In this document: piece after piece, positions 11,027 to 21,598 of the stretch | Layout of the letters: each line of letters begins with the position of its first letter | Position numbering within the stretch: position 1 is the stretch's first letter | Source of the DNA: Pleodorina starrii | Taxonomy: Eukaryota > Chlorophyta > Chlorophyceae > Chlamydomonadales > Volvocaceae | Reading direction: 5' to 3' | DNA length: 64,000 bases | NCBI GenBank assembly: GCA_030267565.1 | Contig: BRXU01000038.1 | Location: 806,001 to 870,000 of the forward strand | The notes under the pieces: model-generated | The model's database searches: none | What the model was told of the DNA's origin: nothing | Seen by the model: the letters and a program-made list of their open reading frames with translations, nothing else | Made by a program: the position numbers and the translations under genes

Positions 11027-11399
11027 GTTAAAGTTGTGCAAGTTTGCCACTTACTTTATAAGCAGAAATCATCAAAATATGCAAGACATTATTAGAAGGT
11101 GGCCATGGTGACTTTTGGGTTCCCCTGGCTTGTTCCGCATGGAAAGATATGTGGGCCCCCTAAGTCAGGTAAGTCCATTGCCAACATGCATTCCAGTGCA
11201 TTCAAATACCGACTTCCTTTTGTAAGTTTATACATGGCCACAAGCTCCTAAGGATTGCTTCTTAAATGTTTAAATCAAGGGATTTGAATGGTGATCTGTA
11301 GTGTTGTGCCTTGAGTGCATTTTGAAACAGACCACGACTACCATCCGGTGCTTTTTTGGCCGTGAAGTGATAAGTTGATCCCGCAGAACATAGCGCTAA
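11027..11399. repeat. tRNA-satellite unit, fragment 2
   Basis: Continues the unit broken at 5846, from GTTAAAGTTGTGC to AGCGCTAA. It lacks the TTAGGG-containing variant present in units further right and has an extra CATTCCAGTG duplication, so it resembles the older left-hand units. The unit resumes at 16494. Confidence 0.92.
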
Positions 11400-12106
11400 C
11401 CAAAAGTGAGCCGCCACCAGCGATAAATGAATCCGTAGCGAAGTTTGGTTTGGGCGTATAGATGTTTAAGGGCATCCGCACATATGTACAACGCGAGGAA
11501 GAACGCATTGTTAGTGTGTGTCATGTAAAGTACGATGATAGTCGAAGCATACCAGTAGAAAGATATGATCCCATTGCGCGTGGAAAGGTTGAGTGCGATT
11601 GGCGTGCCCGACACCGGGCACCCTATGTAGACCCAAATGCAGAATGTGGTCAGTTTCGCCCACAGCCTAAGAAACGGCAATGTTCCTGCTGCAACAGCTG
11701 TGTGTAATACTTCTATGAGTTGTGCTGTCTTGGTTGAGTGTGGAAACAGAGCAGAGACGAAATATGGCAAAAAGATACGCTCCCTTTTTTTGTTTTTTGA
11801 GGGTGGTTCTGTGAAATCACAGCATCACAGACATGAAATCACATTGCCGCATTCATTGCGCAAAATAGTCTACACAACAACATGGAAGAGACTTAACGAC
11901 CCTCGAACAGTTGATGACGTGCTTTGCCACGTAGCAGTAAACACCGTCATGTACCCCGAAGCGAGTGCAAGCATGTAACCCTGCAAATCCGCCATCGGTG
12001 ACTGCAGCATATTCACTTGAAGCTGCTGAAGACGTATGCCGGCGTAAATGCCGTACTGGACGTCGGAAATGTGTTTGCGCCCGGAAACGCAAAGAAGGCG
12101 CTCCAC
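11396..12106 (-). pseudogene. Possible multi-exon membrane-protein fragment (unrecognised)
   Basis: Two minus-strand frames look coding: 12106-11870 (contains GYMLALASGYMTVFTATW) and 11770-11396 (several hydrophobic stretches, e.g. FCIWVYIG, IIVLYMT, AFFLALYICA). An intron between them is conceivable (a GT near 11890, AG near 11770) but not proven. I do not recognise the family. It sits at the extreme left of the inserted block and may be a captured host gene piece or a chance AT-rich frame. Confidence 0.2.
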
Positions 12107-12472
12107 AACCTATGATTTTGCCGCGTAACGGCCCTTATGCACTACGTTGTGCACGTAATCTGCGCCCGTATTGTCGTTTCAGCACAGCCTGGGAAGGACG
12201 CCGTCGTTTGAGCAGGAATTGCTGTTGGACAAGCCCAGCTACTGTGTACCCGGTTCCTAATAGTTGCAATTGTGCTGGGTCAATACCGACTACCGAAGCC
12301 TTTGTCGTTGTGCACGTTGCCTGCGCCCCTGTGGTTATTGCGACGGTCCTGGTAACAACCCTGTGATGCTGTTTCCTTTGAACTTTCTTATATAAAACCA
12401 TAACTTTTACCTTTATTCGTTTTTCTTTGGCAAGTTAGGCGGTTGGCTATTGTGCCGGTCGACTGCATGGAT

Positions 12473-12523
12473 GGGACATGTCGTACGCCTGAGTGGCGGC
12501 CTCTCAGGCGTACGACAGGTCCC
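12473..12523. other. Long hairpin (21-bp arms, 9-nt loop)
   Basis: The arms GGGACATGTCGTACGCCTGAG and CTCAGGCGTACGACAGGTCCC are complementary except for one base; the loop is TGGCGGCCT. It is flanked on both sides by copies of TTTCCTTTGAACTTTCTT (near 12371 and 12569). Confidence 0.85.
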
Positions 12524-13870
12524 ACTCGCACTAAAGGATTTGTTTTGCTCGGCCTTGGTGTGTGATACTGTTTCCTTTGAACTTTCTTGACACCGTAACT
12601 ACGGTCATGACTGTGCTCGAGCACGGTCCCCAATAAATACCGCCACTACGGTCAAGACCGTGCTCAGCATGCTCGAGCGTGCTCAGCCACGCCAGTGCAG
12701 ATTTAGCCTGCCAAAATGCAGTGGTAAAGTTTCTATAGCTGTGTCTAGCAACGCAGAGCACGGTGCCCTATAGCAGTCAAAATGCCCTTAAGGTCACTAA
12801 GGGCTTCACATATGTACCATACGTCCAGGTGGCCTTAGCCCTTAGGGCCCGGTTCACTTAAGGTCCCCCTTAGGGCCCATACAGCTCCCATACGGACTAT
12901 ACAGCCCGTAGGGGCGCCCTTAGGGCTCATACAGCCCCCATACGGACGATACTACGCACAGAACCCTGTCCAGAGTTATATGGCGGTAAAAACCACCGTA
13001 TGCGACGAGTACCCTTAGAGGCTGCTGGGATGTTAAGGCTTGCGAACGCGAAGTGTTCTCGTCCCGAGAAGCGAAGCCCGTTCTCACTTGAAAGAAAATT
13101 TCAGCGAGCCGCTGACAGCCAAGTCCACTCCCGGCCGCTAGCGCCACGACGCGCCATGTCCAGGGAGTCCACGCCAGGCCGCTAGCTCCGAGCTGCTCGC
13201 CACGCAGGCCGCCTGAGCATGTGTCCAAGCCTACACGTGCAGCCTGCGAGTTGCGATTAACAACAGGATAAGATTTAGCGATTCACCATACATGGTCAGC
13301 ACAATTGGATTGGAGTGGAACACAAAACATAACAGTTCCGATAAAGACTAGACATCATTTACATCGCCAATCCTTTAAATCTTAGTTTGCAACTTGTATC
13401 TAGTTGCGGTCCATGCGCGTTGGGCAAGCGTTCGCCGGTGCCAACGCAAGCACTCCTGGGCGAGCAGTAACCGGGCCTGCCGACGACGCTAACAACTCGT
13501 GACTTACCTTGAGCATGAACTTTCAACATTATCAGCGTTGTATCGAACTCGGTGAGGTGTGTGGGCTGCCAAGGTGAAGCGCTGACCGGTTGTTGCCGCG
13601 GTCAGACCTTCGCACACGCGCAAGGTATCTTGTAATGCAGGAACCATGTTGTCTGTATCATTATTTTCTATAAGCCAGTGTATAAAACTAACCAGTTATG
13701 CATGGTTTGCATTAAGCCAGCCCGAACATGGATGCCGTACGCGCTCTAGGCGGCTTCAGGCAACGCGAAAATGGCCTCTGAGAGTACTCGCCAATATAGT
13801 CAAAATTGTTCATACTAATAGCCTGGACATAGTCCTTTAAAAACGCGGCCTTCGCTATGAACGCTGGAGG

Positions 13871-13890
13871 AGGGCAACCATGGTTGCCCT
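13871..13890. other. Perfect 20-bp palindrome
   Basis: AGGGCAACCATGGTTGCCCT is its own reverse complement. No function assigned. Confidence 0.9.
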
Positions 13891-14151
13891 TCGGGCCAAC
13901 TAAGGTGATGACACTTACAATCTGCCAAACTAAAGTCTTTGTATGCATTACTTACTACTATAATATAAAAGGCAACAAGACAACCTCAAAAGTACGGGTG
14001 GCCAAGGCATGCTTGTATGGCATGCTAGGGCGGTGGTACCTTAAGGGCACGACGTCTGCACTAATGAATAAGGCAGTATTTGGGCTGGGCTGGGCAAAGC
14101 TGGGCCGGGCCGGGGCTGGGCAGGGCGGAGCTGGGCATGGCTAGGCGAGGC

Positions 14152-14905
14152 GGGCGCATTTAACAACACACGACCGTCGATCCGTTCCGTACTGTACTAC
14201 ATGCGCGCCGCACGAGGGACCGCGCGGCCTGGAAACAGAAACGTGTCAGCGGGCAATGCGGCACCGTCGAAACTGAAAGTGGCACGCAGCCGGGCGCATT
14301 TAACAACACACGACCGTCGATCCGTTCCGTACTGTACTACATGCGCGCCGCACGAGGGGCCGCGCGGCCTGGAAACAGAAACGTGTCAGCGGGCAATGCG
14401 GCACCGTCCAACCCGAAAGTGGCACGCAGCCGGGCGCATTTAACAACGCACGACCGTCGATCCGTTCCGTACTGTACTACATGTGCGCCGCGCGAGGGGC
14501 CGCGCGGCCTGGAAACAGAAACGTGTCAGCGGGCAATGCGGCACCGTCCAACCCGAAAGTGGCACGCAGCCGGGCGCATTTAACAACGCACGACCGTCGA
14601 TCCGTTCCGTACTGTACTACATGTGCGCCGCACGAGGGGCCGCGCGGCCTGGAAACAGAAACGTGTCAGCGGGCAATGCGGCACCGTCCAACCCGAAAGT
14701 GGCACGCAGCCGGGCGCATTTAACAACGCACGACCGTCGATCCGTTCCGTACTGTACTACATGTGCGCCGCGCGAGGGGCCGCGCGGCCTGGAAACAGAA
14801 ACGTGTCAGCGGGCAATGTGGCGGCGTCCAAACCGCAGCCGGGTGCATTTAACAACACACGCCCGTCGATCCGTTTCGTACTGTACTACATGCGCGCCGC
14901 ACGCG
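14152..14905. repeat. 140-bp minisatellite, 5 copies plus a partial
   Basis: Copies start at 14152, 14292, 14432, 14572 and 14712 (GGGCGCATTTAACAACACAC...), followed by a diverged copy with a 12-base deletion. It abuts the gag-like fragment at ~14900. Confidence 0.92.
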
Positions 14906-15583
14906 TGCAGCACCGCCTGCCACGCCGGGGCCCCGCCCGCCTGGCCCTGCCCGCCGCCACCGCCCCGGCCCCCGTTGGGGCCTCTGGGAGCGCCGCCGTA
15001 GAGGCCCGCCTCTCCACCGCGGGCACTCGGGGCCTCGCCCCGGTGGCTCCTGCCGCCGCCATTACCGCCCACCTAGCCGCTGCCGCTACCCCCGCTGCCC
15101 TCCCTGCGGGCGGCCTTGAAAACCGTGTTCCGGATGGCCTCCGCCATGAGCGGTGCATGGGTGGGCCCATCGTGCTTGGGCTGGGGGCGCAGCAGCGCCC
15201 CCGAATGCTTCCAGACCTGCAGTTTTACTGCCTGGGCCGCCAGCTGGGCGGCGTTGCCCCCGATCCGCCTGAAAGTCGCGCAGGGCGGGAAGGCTCTCCA
15301 GGTCGCGAGCCGGCAGCCCCTGGCGCCCTGGGCATCGACGTACTGGGCCCCGAACATCGTGTTGCCCCTCCGCAGCCGGCCGTCCGGGTAGCACTGCCCG
15401 GCCAGCCCACGGTCCCAGGCCGCGGACGCTCCAAACGGCCAAGGGTTGCCGCCCAGCGGGGGCGTCCAGCCCGTCGCCGGGGGAAGCCCTTTCCACGTTT
15501 CCACGTCCGCAGCCAGTGGTTTTACACCGCGGACATCGGAACCGGCGGTGTCGCCGCCCAGTGAAGTTCCTTTCGTCGCGCAC
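14900..15583 (-). pseudogene. Gag-like ORF1 fragment with Gly/Arg-rich tail
   Basis: The minus-strand frame 15504-15073 (143 residues, e.g. QAVKLQVWKHSGALL, AEAIRNTVFKA) continues in the same frame past a TAG at 15075-15073 into a Gly/Arg-rich tail (to ~14900). The layout, a helical segment then an RG/G-rich C terminus, resembles the Gag of the DIRS element at 25979-26860, though I see no direct sequence match. The in-frame stop and lack of a linked pol mark it as a remnant. The family is not recognised with certainty. Confidence 0.35.
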
Positions 15584-15599
15584 CCTGGCGCCCTAGCCC

Positions 15600-16493
15600 C
15601 CTGCTACGTGCCGTAGCCTGCCATCTCAACATGCTTGTTGGCGTCCGTTGGCTGCGCGTGCTGGCCTTTGCTTTGTCGCCAGCACTTGTCGTGCTAGCGT
15701 TTGCAATGGACTTGTACACTCCGGCTCCCGCTCGCGCTGCGGCCTACATTGTTTTCTGCCATAAAGTGCCGGGATTGTAATAACCTCGTACCTATTCGCT
15801 CTGGTTTAAATACAGTGGCGTTCCGCGCCGCGCTCTGCTGGACGTTGAAATTGCCGGACTTTGCACTACTTGCTGCTGGCGTTATTGTTGGCATGTACTG
15901 TTCGTCTTGCCTGCTTTCATTGCTGACGCTGATCTGTTGGCCGCTGGCGCCGTGCCTAGGGTTGTACGCTCGGCGTCCGTACTCGCGCCTGCGTTCAACT
16001 GTGCCGTGCCTTTGTAACCGCTTCTGGACTCTCCCTGCGCACGTGCTCTGTTCGCGGCCTGCCTCTAACAAGGGCACGCCCTCCTCGACGCCCCCAGCGT
16101 CGACTTGTTTTGAAAACAACCGTACCTAGAAGTTTAAGAGCCCGGCTAGTCTGAAAGGACACCAGTGACCTTACACTACGTGGCCATTGCACCATTGCCG
16201 CTCTTAACATTTACATCTGTAATACTGATTTGACTTTTTGACTGCGTTTGATTTGTTTTTGGTTTAAGCATCTGCGGACGACCATAAGTTCTCGGTCATG
16301 TCGGTTGCCCTGCCCATCCACTTCTTTTTAAGCCTTCCAGTTATAGCTATATGACGTTGTCGTGGTTCTTGGACCACTTGCATTCGCCTCTATTTAGAGG
16401 CTTTAAAAGCTTCGGCCGCAGCCCTGGCAGATTCGGAGCTAATTGAGCTAAATATGACGTCAGCCTCTGGTTTTCAGTCAACTAAGGGCGGCT
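15600..16493. other. Right part of the composite insert
   Basis: A hydrophobic + frame (15701-16129, with LPDFALLAAGVIVGMYC) has no recognisable family and is probably fortuitous. A 16-base hairpin GCCTCTATTTAGAGGC lies near 16386. Nothing else was seen. Confidence 0.35.
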
Positions 16494-17015
16494 TAAAAAA
16501 CAGTGTGTAGCAGTCTTAGTTGCTAAAGGCCACTCGAGTTGTTTGTACAGGTGTAGCTTATGCTCTTATAGCCTAGCACCACATTGTCGTACAGCTGCTA
16601 CACAGTGGAAGTGGAGAGCAAGCTGTATATTGCCTCGGGCTTAGGTTCACATCATACTGACACATGTGAGGCTTCAACCTTCCTGACAGTATGTGGACAG
16701 CAACACGGAAAACAATCTATAGTCACCCAAGCTGCTATTTACTTGTCATGCAGGGTTCCACCCCAAAGCTCCTACATCAGGACGGGCCTACTGGGGTTTG
16801 GCAGAGGCCTGTCCTGAACTGGAGAGCCTCATGGCTATGCCTTCCACTGCCATGTCATGTGTCAGTCAGGCATTGCACGCACCGGATTCCATACATGTCC
16901 TATTCCTCTCTGGAGGTTTCCCGTGTTTCCTATGATGGCAGCACCTTCGATGCTGTCTCCTGTCAAGGCCATTGCAACTGCGGATTGCGTAGCCCATGGT
17001 CCTGGTAAAATGTAT

Positions 17016-17087
17016 GGAGGTTTAGCTCAGTGGTAGAGCGCGCGCTTTGCATGCGGGAGGTCACCGAATCGATCCCGGTAAGCTCTA
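17016..17087 (+). pseudogene. tRNA-Ala(TGC), degenerate copy
   Basis: Same frame as the array tRNA-Ala, anticodon loop TTTGCAT, but the acceptor stem GGAGGTT/AAGCTCT has a mismatch and a G:U end, and the T stem (ACCGA/CCGGT) and anticodon stem each have a mispair. Confidence 0.55.
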
Positions 17088-17327
17088 GGAAGCTCATTTT
17101 GAGCAGGCAAACCATCATGTATACACTCTGATCTTAAATTATCATTTGATCCCGAGTCGTCCAAGTCCACTTAAGGTTTGTAAGTTCACTTATAAGCTGC
17201 AGATAATGTGCAAGCTGTCCCCAAAAATATCCAGAACAACTTGGTCATGCATACCTCAACTTCTTGACTTACAAAAGGATACAGGTCATATATTGGGTAT
17301 GTGTTGATAAGATTTATATGCTATCAT

Positions 17328-17393
17328 TGACTTCACCCAATTTCGATTTGGGGACCTTCCTTGTTAAACATTGAGATTCAACTACACCATCAG
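17328..17393 (-). pseudogene. tRNA-Val, degenerate copy
   Basis: Retains the D-arm core GGTGTAGT and a T arm, but has lost the 5' acceptor strand and part of the anticodon arm (TTTAACAA in place of the normal loop). Confidence 0.45.
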
Positions 17394-18680
17394 GTTACCA
17401 ATCAATGGAAGTTGGCATTACTGACGTGTTGTTGTTCGTATGGTGTATTCCAGTGGTTACTGGCCGTTTATCCAGTTGTGTTGGTGAAGTTTGTCATGGC
17501 CAAAGTTTGCCAGATCAGAGTCTAGGGAAACTAGGGCAGCATGGTGGGATTCGGCGGTTTATGGGATCCCCGCATACACTGGATTGTATCAGCTGCACAC
17601 ACCAGCCTCATGCACAATCATCCAGGTCGAGGTGTAGAGGTGAGGTGGACGGTGCACCCCGACCCATCTATCTGTGCAGCAGCCATGATGGTCACAGACA
17701 TGCAAACCCATCATTCATTGACATGCATGCATAACGTGTGCGTCATGTCATTGACAGGTTTATTTATTAGCCATTGAGTGATACCGTGTATGTGTTAAAG
17801 TTGTGCAAGTTTGCCACTTATTTTATAAGCAGAAATCATCAAAATATGCAAGACATTATTAGAAGGTGGCCATGGTGACTTTTGGGTTCCCCTGGCTTGT
17901 TCCGCATGGAAAGATATGTGGGCCCCTTAAGTCAGGTAAGTTCATTGCCAACATGCATTCAAATACCGACTTCCTTTTGTAAGTTTATACATGGCCACAA
18001 GCTCCTTAGGATTGCTTCTTAAATGTTTAAATCAAGGGATTTGAATGGTGATCTGTAGTGTTGTGCCTTGAGTGCATTTTGAAACAGACCACGACTACCA
18101 TCCGGTGCTTTTTTTGGCCATGAAGTGATAGTGAAGTGAGTTGATCCCGCAGAACCTAGCGCTAAAAAACAGTGTGTAGCAGTCTTAGTTGCTAAAGGCC
18201 ACTCGAGTTGTTTGTACAGGTGTAGCTTATGCTCTTATAGCCTAGCACCACACTGTCGTACAGCTGCTACACAGTGGAAGTGGAGAGCAAGCTGTATATT
18301 GCCTCGGGCTTAGGTTCACATCATACTGACACATGTGAGGCTTCAACCTTCCTGACAGTATGTGGACAGCAACACGGAAAACAATCTATAGTCATCCAAG
18401 CTGCTATTTACTTGTCATGCAGGGTTCCATCCCAAAGCTCCTACATCAGGACGGGCCCACTGGGGTTTGGCAGAGGCCTGTCCTGAACTGGAGAGCCTCA
18501 TGGCTATGCCTTCCACTGCCATGTCATGTGTCAGTCAGGCATTGCACCGGATTCCATACATGTCCTATTCCTCTCTGGAGGTTTCCCGTGTTTCCTATCA
18601 TGGCAGCACCTTCAATGCTATCTGCTGTCAAGGCCATTGCAACTGCGGATTGCGTAGCCCATAGTCCTGGTAAAATGTAT

Positions 18681-18752
18681 GGGGCTTTAGCTCAGTGGTA
18701 GAGCGCGCGCTTCGCATGCGGGAGGTCACCGGATCGATCCCGGTAAGCTCCA
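18681..18752 (+). tRNA. tRNA-Ala(CGC)
   Basis: Cloverleaf with acceptor GGGGCTT/AAGCTCC containing the G3:U70 alanine identity pair, D arm GCTC/GAGC, loop TTCGCAT and T arm ACCGG/CCGGT. One mismatch in the anticodon stem (CGCGC/GCGGG). Confidence 0.8.
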
Positions 18753-18976
18753 GAAGGAATATTTTGAGCAGGCATACCATCATGTATACACTCTGATGTT
18801 AAATTATCATTTGATCCCGAGTCCAAGTCCACTTAGGGTTTGTAAGTTCACTTATAAGCTGCAGATAATGTGCAAGCTGTCCCCAAAAATATCCAGAACA
18901 ACTTGGTCATGCATACCTCAACTTCTTAACTTACAAGAGGATACAGGTCATATATTGGGTATGTGATGATAACTTA

Positions 18977-19099
18977 ATAAGCTGCAGATAATGTGCAAGC
19001 TGTCCCCAAAAATATCCAGAACAACTTGGTCATGCATACCTCAACTTCTTAACTTACAAGAGGATACAGGTCATATATTGGGTATGTGATGATAACTTA
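18977..19099. repeat. 123-bp local tandem duplication inside a satellite unit
   Basis: Repeats the preceding segment that starts near 18854 (ATAAGCTGCAGATAATGTGC...), which makes this unit longer (1765 bp between successive Ala genes). Confidence 0.85.
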
Positions 19100-19110
19100 T
19101 ATGGTATCAT

Positions 19111-19182
19111 TGACTTCACCCAGTTTCGATGTGAGGACCTTCTGTGTGTTAGACAGATGTGATTCCACTACACCATGAAGTC
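19111..19182 (-). tRNA. tRNA-Val(AAC), T stem altered
   Basis: Perfect 7-bp acceptor GACTTCA/TGAAGTC, anticodon stem TCTGT/ACAGA, loop CTAACAC (anticodon AAC). The T stem CTCAC/CTGGG is mispaired. Confidence 0.6.
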
Positions 19183-20445
19183 TGCACCAGGTTACCAATG
19201 TAAGTTTGCAATGCTGATGTGTTGTTGTTTATGTGGTTACTGGCACAGTTCTGTTGGAAATGTTTCTCATGGCCAAAGTTTGCCAGATCAGAGTCTAGGG
19301 AAACTAGGGCAGCATGGTGGGATTCGGCGGTTTATGGGATCCCCGCATACACTGGATTGTATCAGCTGCACACACCAGCCTCATGCACAATCATCCAGGT
19401 CGAGGTGTAGAGGTGAGGTGGATGGTGCACCCCGACCCATCTATCTGTGCAGCAGCCATGATGGTCACAGACATGCAAACCCATCATTCATTGACATGCA
19501 TGCATAACGTGTGCGTCATGTCATTGACAGGTTTATTTATTAGCCATTGAGTTATACCGTGTATGTGTTAAAGTTGTGCAAGTTTGCCACTTACTTTATA
19601 AGCAGAAATCATCAAAATATGCAAGACATTATTAGAAGGTGGCCATGGTGACTTTTGGGTTCCCCTGGCTTGTTCCGCATGGAAAGATATGTGGGCCCCT
19701 TAAGTCAGGTAAGTTCATTGCCAACATGCATTCAAATACCGACTTCCTTTTGTAAGTTTATACATGGCCACAAGCTCCTTAGGATTGCTTCTTAAATGTT
19801 TAAATCAAGGGATTTGAATGGTGATCTGTAGTGTTGTGCCTTGAGTGCATTTTGAAACAGACCACGACTACCATCCGGTGCTTTTTTTGGCCATGAAGTG
19901 ATAAGTTGATCCCGCAGAACATAGCGCTAAAAAACAGTGTGTAGCAGTCTTAGTTGCTAAAGGCCACTCGAGTTGTTTGTACAGGTGTAGCTTATGCTCT
20001 TATAGCCTAGCACCACACTGTCGTACAGCTGCTACACAGTGGAAGTGGAGAGCAAGCTGTATATTGCCTCGGGCTTAGGTTCACATCATACTGACACATG
20101 TGAGGCTTCAACCTTCCTGACAGTATGTGGACAGCAACACGGAAAACAATCTATAGTCACCCAAGCTGCTATTTACTTGTCATCCAGGGTTCCATCCCAA
20201 AGCTCCTACATCAGGACGGGCCCACTGGGGTTTGGCAGAGGCCTGTCCTGAACTGGAGAGCCTCATGGCTATGCCTTCCACTGCCATGTCATGTGTCAGT
20301 CAGGCATTGCACCGGATTCCATACATGTCCTATTCCTCTCTGGAGGTTTCCCGTGTTTCCAATCATGGCAGCACCTTCGATGCTATCTCCTGTCAAGGCC
20401 ATTGCAACTGCGGATTGCGTAGCCCATAGTCCTGATGAAATGTAT

Positions 20446-20515
20446 GGGTTTAGCCCAGTGGTAGAGCGCGCGCTTCGCATGCGTGAGGTCACCGGATCGA
20501 TCCCGGTAAGCTCCA
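20446..20515 (+). pseudogene. tRNA-Ala(CGC), 2-base deletion
   Basis: The acceptor 5' strand has lost two bases (GGGTT) and the D stem reads GCCC. Anticodon loop TTCGCAT and T arm are intact. Confidence 0.6.
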
Positions 20516-20714
20516 GAAGGAACATTTTGAGCAGGCATACCATCATGTATACACTCTGATGTTAAATTATCATTTCATCCCGAGTCCAAGTCCACTTAGG
20601 GTTTGTTAGTTCACTTATAAGCTGCAGATAATGTGCAAGCTGTCCCCAAAAATATCCAGAACAACTTGGTCATGCATACCTCTACTTCTTAACTTACAAG
20701 AGGATACAGGTCAT

Positions 20715-21004
20715 TTCTTGTCCTCATTCGTTACAATTAATAACGCTAGATAGAGCCCCAGCGGCGATGCCACCGGAGCCGAGACTCGAACACCGCTAAC
20801 AACGACGCTATATCCTGACAATGCAACCGACTCCAACGTTGCCACCCAGACCAACCAACCCTTCACCGCCCCGCTGATCGGCTTGGCGATAAACCCGGTC
20901 TCCCCGCTGATCGGCTCGACCTCGATTCGTCTCCCAAAAACCCCAAAAACCCCATTTTCAAGTTGGACCAGTGGCCGGCCGTGACCTAGGCTCTCAACCA
21001 CCGG
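20715..21004 (-). repeat. Split direct repeat B2
   Basis: 290-bp copy of B at the 3' end of the DIRS element; separated from A2 by a 65-bp spacer (21005-21069). Confidence 0.92.
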
Positions 21005-21069
21005 GCGGTTCAGACCCGGTGGAGAAGCGACGCACCGCGCGCGCCAACACAGGGTGGGAGAGGGCGGGA

Positions 21070-21211
21070 ACAAAAGGATGAACCTAGAGTCACAACACGG
21101 CGAATAGCCGGTCAAAAGAACATCCTCAGCATAACTCAGATGTCAACAGTACGACAAGAGATACTCAACTACTTCGTCCAAGAACCCGCCTTCTCGTACC
21201 GAGAAGCCTAC
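21070..21211 (-). repeat. Split direct repeat A2
   Basis: 142 bp, identical to A1. It joins B1 through the dinucleotide AC (21212-21213), the likely circle junction. Confidence 0.92.
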
Positions 21212-21213
21212 AC

Positions 21214-21503
21214 TTCTTGTCCTCATTCGTTACAATTAATAACGCTAGATAGAGCCCCAGCGGCGATGCCACCGGAGCCGAGACTCGAACACCGCTAACA
21301 ACGACGCTATATCCTGACAATGCAACCGACTCCAACGTTGCCACCCAGACCAACCAACCCTTCGCCACCCCGCTGATCGGCTTGGCGATAAACCCGGTCT
21401 CCCCGCTGATCGGCTCGACCTCGATTCGTCTCCCAAAAACCCCAAAAACCCCATTTTCAAGTTGGACCAGTGGCCGGCCGTGACCTAGGCTCTCAACCAC
21501 CGG
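21214..21503 (-). repeat. Split direct repeat B1
   Basis: 290 bp, begins TTCTTGTCCTCATTCG on +, ends CAACCACCGG next to the 3' end of the recombinase gene. Confidence 0.92.
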
Positions 21504-21598
21504 ACTCTTGAAAGCAGATCTATACCTAACTAGGCGTCGTGGGGCAGGGCGCCGAGGGGGATGTGCGCCGTCACCGCCCGCCGCCGCGTGCCGTCCTC

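Larger units (their letters stand above)
12107..14151. other. Non-coding interior of the composite insert
   Basis: No gene recognised. It contains the hairpin at 12473, paired CTACGGTCA...GTGCTC motifs (12598-12690), clustered CCCTTAGGG/AGGGCCC and CATACAGC motifs (12780-12960), a 20-bp palindrome (13871-13890) and a TGGGC-rich simple repeat (14085-14146). Confidence 0.5.
11400..16493. mobile_element. ~5.1-kb composite insertion in a satellite unit (TAA duplication)
   Basis: The unit is split at GCGC-TAA (11397-11399) and resumes with TAA (16494-16496), a 3-bp TAA target duplication as made by PIF/Harbinger-type transposases. AGCCGCC occurs inverted near both ends but at unequal distance, so terminal repeats are weak. 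The interior holds a possible membrane-protein gene fragment, hairpins, a 140-bp minisatellite and a gag-like fragment. No transposase was recognised; nested insertions are likely. Confidence 0.5.
16494..20714. repeat. tRNA-satellite, three left-hand units
   Basis: Tandem units of ~1650 bp resuming after the composite insert. These are the most diverged copies: two of the three tRNA-Ala copies are degenerate, and one unit has a 123-bp internal tandem duplication (second copy starting near 18977). The last unit is cut at GGTCAT (20714) by the DIRS element. Confidence 0.93.

Noticed and set aside
15694..16129. Overlapping ~140-residue frames on both strands
   Set aside because: Frames exist on both strands over the same bases, with no family match; probably chance.
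11400..16493. Helitron
   Set aside because: No 5' TC with a 3' CTRR plus hairpin, and the target looks like a TAA duplication rather than an A/T insertion without duplication.
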